Below, piece by piece: positions 6,299 to 9,117 of a stretch of DNA of 9,117 bases. Both the position numbers and the translations under genes were made by a program. The notes beneath the pieces are model-generated. The model did no database searches. It worked only from the letters and a program-made list of their open reading frames with translations, and was not told where the DNA came from. Source of the DNA: Litoribrevibacter sp041590855. Lineage in GTDB: Bacteria > Pseudomonadota > Gammaproteobacteria > Pseudomonadales > Litoribrevibacteraceae. Positions within the stretch are counted from its first letter, which is position 1. Each line of letters starts with the position of its first letter. The stretch covers positions 1-9,117 of the forward strand of contig JBFHTA010000154.1 of NCBI GenBank assembly GCA_041590855.1, in the 5' to 3' direction.

Positions 6299-7768
6299 AT
6301 GAGTACTTCTGATAAATTCAACCTCTTTTCCTTTAGCGGGAAGATGAAGATCCTACATATGAGTTGGATTGCTTTCTTCCTGACCTTTTATGTTTGGTTT
6401 AACCACGCGCCGTTAGGGGGCGTGATTTCCGAGTCGCTTGGTTTGACGACGGCTCAGTTTAAGACCTTGCTTATTTTGAACGTTGCTTTGACGATTCCTG
6501 CCCGTGTGATCATTGGTATGCTTACCGATAAATACGGTCCTCGTATCGTTTACTCTTCTATCTTGTTCCTAGGCAGTATTCCTTGCTTTATGTTTGCGTT
6601 GGCTGACAGCTTCGAACAAGCCGCGATTGCTCGATTCCTGCTTGGTTTCGTGGGTGCAGGCTTCGTTGTTGGTATCCGTATGGTGTCTGAGTGGTTCCCG
6701 GCGAAGCAATTGGGTACTGCGGAAGGTATCTACGGTGGTTGGGGTAACTTCGGTTCTGCAGCGGGCGCTATGAGCTTGCCAGCCATTGCGTTGTTGTTCG
6801 GTGGTGAAGACGGTTGGAGATATGCCATCGGTCTTACTGGTTTGCTTTCTTTGCTATTTAGCTTCATTTGGTACAAAAACGTTACTGATACACCAAAAGG
6901 CTCTACTTACTTCAAGCCTAAGAACAATGGTGGTATGGAAGTGACCTCGAAAGGTGACTTCGTATTGCTATTAATTATGAAGATTCCTATGTATGCAGCG
7001 TTGGCGTTGTTGACTTGGAAATTGTCACCAAACGGCGTTTCGATGCTTTCTGAACTGGCGGCTAACCTGATCTACGTTGGTTTGGCAGCACTTTATGTTT
7101 ATGACAGCTATAAAGCATACAGTGTAAACAAAAACATCTTTAAAGAAGAAGTACCTGAGATTCACCGTTATGAATTCAAGCAGGTTGCTGTATTGAACAT
7201 TCTTTACTTCGCTACGTTCGGTTCTGAGCTGGCTGTGGTTTCTATGTTGCCATTGTTCTTTGCTGAAACCTTTGAATTATCTATGGTTCAGGCTGGTTTG
7301 GTAGCGTCTGCTTACGCCTTTATGAACCTGATGTCTCGTCCAGGTGGTGGTTTGATCTCAGATAAGTTTGGTCGTAAGAAAACATTACTTATTCTGACTG
7401 CTGGTCTTGCTGTAGGTTACTGGACTATGTCCCTGATCGATTCAAGCTGGCCGCTAGTTGTTGCGATTATTGCAGCGATGGCATGTTCATTCTTTGTACA
7501 AGCGGGTGAAGGCGCAGTATTCGCAGCAGTTCCTCTGATCAAGCGTCGCTTGACGGGCCAGATTGCTGGTATGACAGGTGCTTACGGTAACGTGGGTGCG
7601 GTGTTCTACCTAACTGTTCTTTCGATGGTGAGCTATCAGACGTTCTTCTTGGTAATCGCGGCGACTGCTGTACTTGGTTTCGTAACCTTGTTCTTGATGA
7701 AAGAACCTAAAGGTGAAATCGCTGAGATTGATGAGAACGGTCAAGTACAAATGATCAGCGTTAGCTAA
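6299..7768 (+). CDS. narK: Nitrate/nitrite transporter, NarK-type major facilitator
   Basis: The 489-residue inner-membrane protein belongs to the nitrate/nitrite porter branch of the major facilitator superfamily. It shows the first-half MFS motif GMLTDKYGPR (73-82) and its second-half counterpart GLISDKFGRK (351-360), and the two nitrate signatures GGWGNFGSAAG (146-156) and GAYGNVGAVFY (427-437). R69 in the second membrane segment and R347 in the second half are positioned like the paired substrate-binding arginines of NarK. Two additional hydrophobic stretches (about 221-240 and 254-269) lie in the central loop between the two halves. Next to an assimilatory-type nitrate reductase and a sigma54-type promoter, its likely job is nitrate uptake for assimilation; nitrite export or exchange cannot be excluded. 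Codons look strongly biased (many GGT, CGT, AAC, TTC), suggesting high expression. ATG 6299 has AAGGA eight bases upstream. Confidence 0.93.
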   Translation: MSTSDKFNLFSFSGKMKILHMSWIAFFLTFYVWFNHAPLGGVISESLGLTTAQFKTLLILNVALTIPARVIIGMLTDKYGPRIVYSSILFLGSIPCFMFALADSFEQAAIARFLLGFVGAGFVVGIRMVSEWFPAKQLGTAEGIYGGWGNFGSAAGAMSLPAIALLFGGEDGWRYAIGLTGLLSLLFSFIWYKNVTDTPKGSTYFKPKNNGGMEVTSKGDFVLLLIMKIPMYAALALLTWKLSPNGVSMLSELAANLIYVGLAALYVYDSYKAYSVNKNIFKEEVPEIHRYEFKQVAVLNILYFATFGSELAVVSMLPLFFAETFELSMVQAGLVASAYAFMNLMSRPGGGLISDKFGRKKTLLILTAGLAVGYWTMSLIDSSWPLVVAIIAAMACSFFVQAGEGAVFAAVPLIKRRLTGQIAGMTGAYGNVGAVFYLTVLSMVSYQTFFLVIAATAVLGFVTLFLMKEPKGEIAEIDENGQVQMISVS

Positions 7769-7781
7769 TTATCTTTTGACC

Positions 7782-7814
7782 AAAAAGGGCCGATCAATTG
7801 ATCGGCCCTTTTTT
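7782..7814 (+). terminator. Intrinsic terminator after narK
   Basis: A perfect inverted repeat, GGGCCGATC-AATT-GATCGGCCC (7787-7808), is flanked by A5 on the left and T6 on the right, so the stem can extend to 14 bp. It begins 13 bases after the narK stop and could work in both directions. It separates narK from the reductase gene, which therefore needs its own promoter. Its left arm and flank resemble those of the trp terminator at 4434-4451 (16 of 18 bases identical). Confidence 0.92.
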
Positions 7815-7850
7815 GTGCGTGAAATAAAGTGGTGCGTTGATTTTTGATTC

Positions 7851-7866
7851 TGGTTTGATTCTTGCA
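7851..7866 (+). promoter_or_regulatory. Candidate sigma54 promoter for the nitrate reductase gene
   Basis: TGGTTTGATTCTTGCA has GG (7852-7853) and GC (7864-7865) ten bases apart, TTGCA matching the -12 consensus, and TGG plus the final G of TGGCACG matching at -24. The predicted start near 7877 gives a leader of about 130 bases. No clear activator palindrome lies in the short stretch back to the terminator, so the enhancer may be within narK or be the one upstream of narK. Confidence 0.6.
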
Positions 7867-7876
7867 TTAATAGCCC

Positions 7877-8006
7877 TAGTTATTAATTAAAGCATATATA
7901 AAACAATAAGTTACATTATTGCTCTGCATGGATCTGGTGCGACAAAAGGATGAGTTGCTGTTGGATTGCTTTGTTGTGGTGCGTGATGTAGTGAGGAGAG
8001 TGAATC
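7877..8006 (+). other. Putative long leader of the nitrate reductase mRNA
   Basis: If the sigma54-type site is right, about 130 untranslated bases precede the reductase start. They include a perfect 6-bp AT hairpin with a six-base loop (CAATAA 7904-7909, loop GTTACA, TTATTG 7916-7921) and two copies of TGGTGCG (7935-7941, 7977-7983), with a third upstream at 7830-7836. I see no intrinsic terminator, and the loop lacks the A1/G4 pattern of ANTAR (NasR/NasT) target hairpins, so leader antitermination is not supported. No reading frame of note is present. Confidence 0.35.
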
Positions 8007-9117
8007 ATGCTTTTTGGTCGTAAAGACAGAAACCCCATTCGTATTGCCGATAAAAAGGTGGTCGAGTGGAAATACACAACATGTGGTTATTGCTCCACGG
8101 GTTGTTCAATTCATGTTGGCCTGGATGAAGACGGTAATGCAGTCGCTACCCAAGGGGTGGCTGATGCTGATGTGAATCGTGGAAAGTTGTGCATTAAGGG
8201 TATTTTCGAGCATGAGCTGTTTGAAGCACCAGGTCGGGGCAATAAGCCATTAATGCGTCAAAGACCTTACGAAGACGAATTTCAGGAAGTGGACTGGGAT
8301 ACAGCACTGGATCACATGGGGTCAGAAATTCAACGTATTCAGGAGAAATATGGCCGCGACAGCTTTGCAACCATCTCTACCGGCCAGCTATTAACGGAAG
8401 AGTTTTATACCCTGGGTAAATTGGCGCGTGGTTGTATTGGCTCGAACAACTACGACGGTAATACCACCTTGTGTATGGCGTCTGCGGTATCCGGCTATAA
8501 GCGTTCGTTTGGTTCCGATGGTCCGCCGGGCTGTTATGAAGACTTCGATCATACTGAGTGTCTGATTGCCTGGGGATCTAACCTGCCTGAACAGCATCCA
8601 ATTATTTACTGGCGTTTAAAAGAAGCGCTTGAGAAGCGTAACTTCCCTCTGATCGTGGTTGATCCTCGTGTCACCATGTTGGCCCAGTTTGCCGATATGC
8701 ACTTGCCCATCACGCCAGGCACTGATTTGGTGCTACTAAACAGCTTGATGCACGTGATTCTGGATGAAGGCCTGGAAGACCGCGAGTACATCAATGCTCA
8801 CACTAAAGGCATTGAAGACGTTGAGGCTTGTGTGAAGGATTATGATCCAATCACAGCGTCCAAGATTTGTGGTATTGATGAAGACACCATTCGCAACGTT
8901 GCCCGTTTGTATGCGAATGCCGGTGCAGCTATGTCGATCTGGACAATGGGCATCAACCAAAGTACTCATGGTTCGGACGGTGTAGTAGGTATTAACAGTC
9001 TCAACCTGATCACGGGTAACATCGGTAAGCCGGGCGGTACTTCGCTTTCCATTACCGGCCAGTGTAATGCAATGGGTACGCGTGAATGGTCTTCGTGTTC
9101 TGGCTTGCCTGGATATC
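8007..9117 (+). CDS. nasA: Assimilatory-type nitrate reductase catalytic subunit (partial, 3' end beyond window)
   Basis: Only the first 370 codons are present; the frame is open to the window edge. The product is a molybdopterin-guanine-dinucleotide enzyme of the DMSO reductase superfamily. An N-terminal 4Fe-4S cluster motif, C26-x2-C29-x3-C33-x28-C62, is followed by K64, the usual electron-relay lysine. C156 in NTTLCMASAVSGY is at the position of the molybdenum-ligating cysteine of nitrate reductases, and GPPGCYEDFDHTECLI and WGSNLPEQHP are typical of the NasA/NarB/NapA group. VVDPRVT and LPITPGTDLVLL are cofactor-binding elements. There is no twin-arginine signal peptide, which points to a cytoplasmic assimilatory enzyme rather than periplasmic NapA. 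The neighbouring narK supports nitrate as substrate, but formate dehydrogenase-like relatives exist, so the substrate is inferred. ATG 8007 has an excellent ribosome binding site (AGGAG, 7994-7998). Confidence 0.85.
   Translation, partial: MLFGRKDRNPIRIADKKVVEWKYTTCGYCSTGCSIHVGLDEDGNAVATQGVADADVNRGKLCIKGIFEHELFEAPGRGNKPLMRQRPYEDEFQEVDWDTALDHMGSEIQRIQEKYGRDSFATISTGQLLTEEFYTLGKLARGCIGSNNYDGNTTLCMASAVSGYKRSFGSDGPPGCYEDFDHTECLIAWGSNLPEQHPIIYWRLKEALEKRNFPLIVVDPRVTMLAQFADMHLPITPGTDLVLLNSLMHVILDEGLEDREYINAHTKGIEDVEACVKDYDPITASKICGIDEDTIRNVARLYANAGAAMSIWTMGINQSTHGSDGVVGINSLNLITGNIGKPGGTSLSITGQCNAMGTREWSSCSGLPGY

Noticed and set aside
7904..7921. NasT/NasR (ANTAR) antitermination hairpin in the reductase leader
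   Set aside because: The hexaloop is GTTACA without A at position 1 and G at position 4, no second matching hairpin is found, and there is no terminator to overcome.

Overview
The window looks like ordinary chromosome from a gammaproteobacterium, most likely a marine Oceanospirillales- or Pseudomonadales-type organism. The evidence is the pseudomonad-like N-terminus of TrpE, stand-alone (unfused) TrpG, TrpD and TrpC, a cytoplasmic nitrate reductase next to a NarK-type carrier, and moderate GC with T-ending codons. The genus cannot be named from the sequence alone. All genes lie on the + strand. There is no rRNA, tRNA, CRISPR array, insertion sequence, phage gene or defence system that I can see.

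Layout. Positions 1-236 are a non-coding leader with degenerate direct repeats. Positions 237-4365 hold trpE-trpG-trpD-trpC, which together convert chorismate to indole-3-glycerol phosphate, apart from the TrpF isomerisation encoded elsewhere. The block ends in a strong intrinsic terminator (4435-4473). A sigma70-type promoter (4571-4599) precedes sbcB (exonuclease I, 4632-6086). After a 212-base regulatory gap come narK (nitrate/nitrite major facilitator, 6299-7768), a second strong terminator (7782-7814), another regulatory gap, and the 5' part of an assimilatory-type molybdopterin nitrate reductase gene (8007 to the window end, truncated by the window edge).

Regulation is the most interesting layer. 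Both nitrate genes are preceded by a match to the sigma54 promoter (GG-N10-GC with TTGCW at -12). The narK promoter also has an upstream palindrome and an IHF-like site in the order expected of an NtrC-type sigma54 promoter, so this looks like a nitrogen-regulated nitrate uptake and assimilation locus. In the trp block, the trpG-trpD gap contains four mutually complementary segments that can form alternative hairpins, one of them terminator-like. The trpE-trpG gap contains a strong 11-bp hairpin. No Trp-codon-rich leader peptide is visible upstream of trpE.

I found no convincing new biological system. The proteins are all familiar, and the findings concern non-coding structure and regulation.
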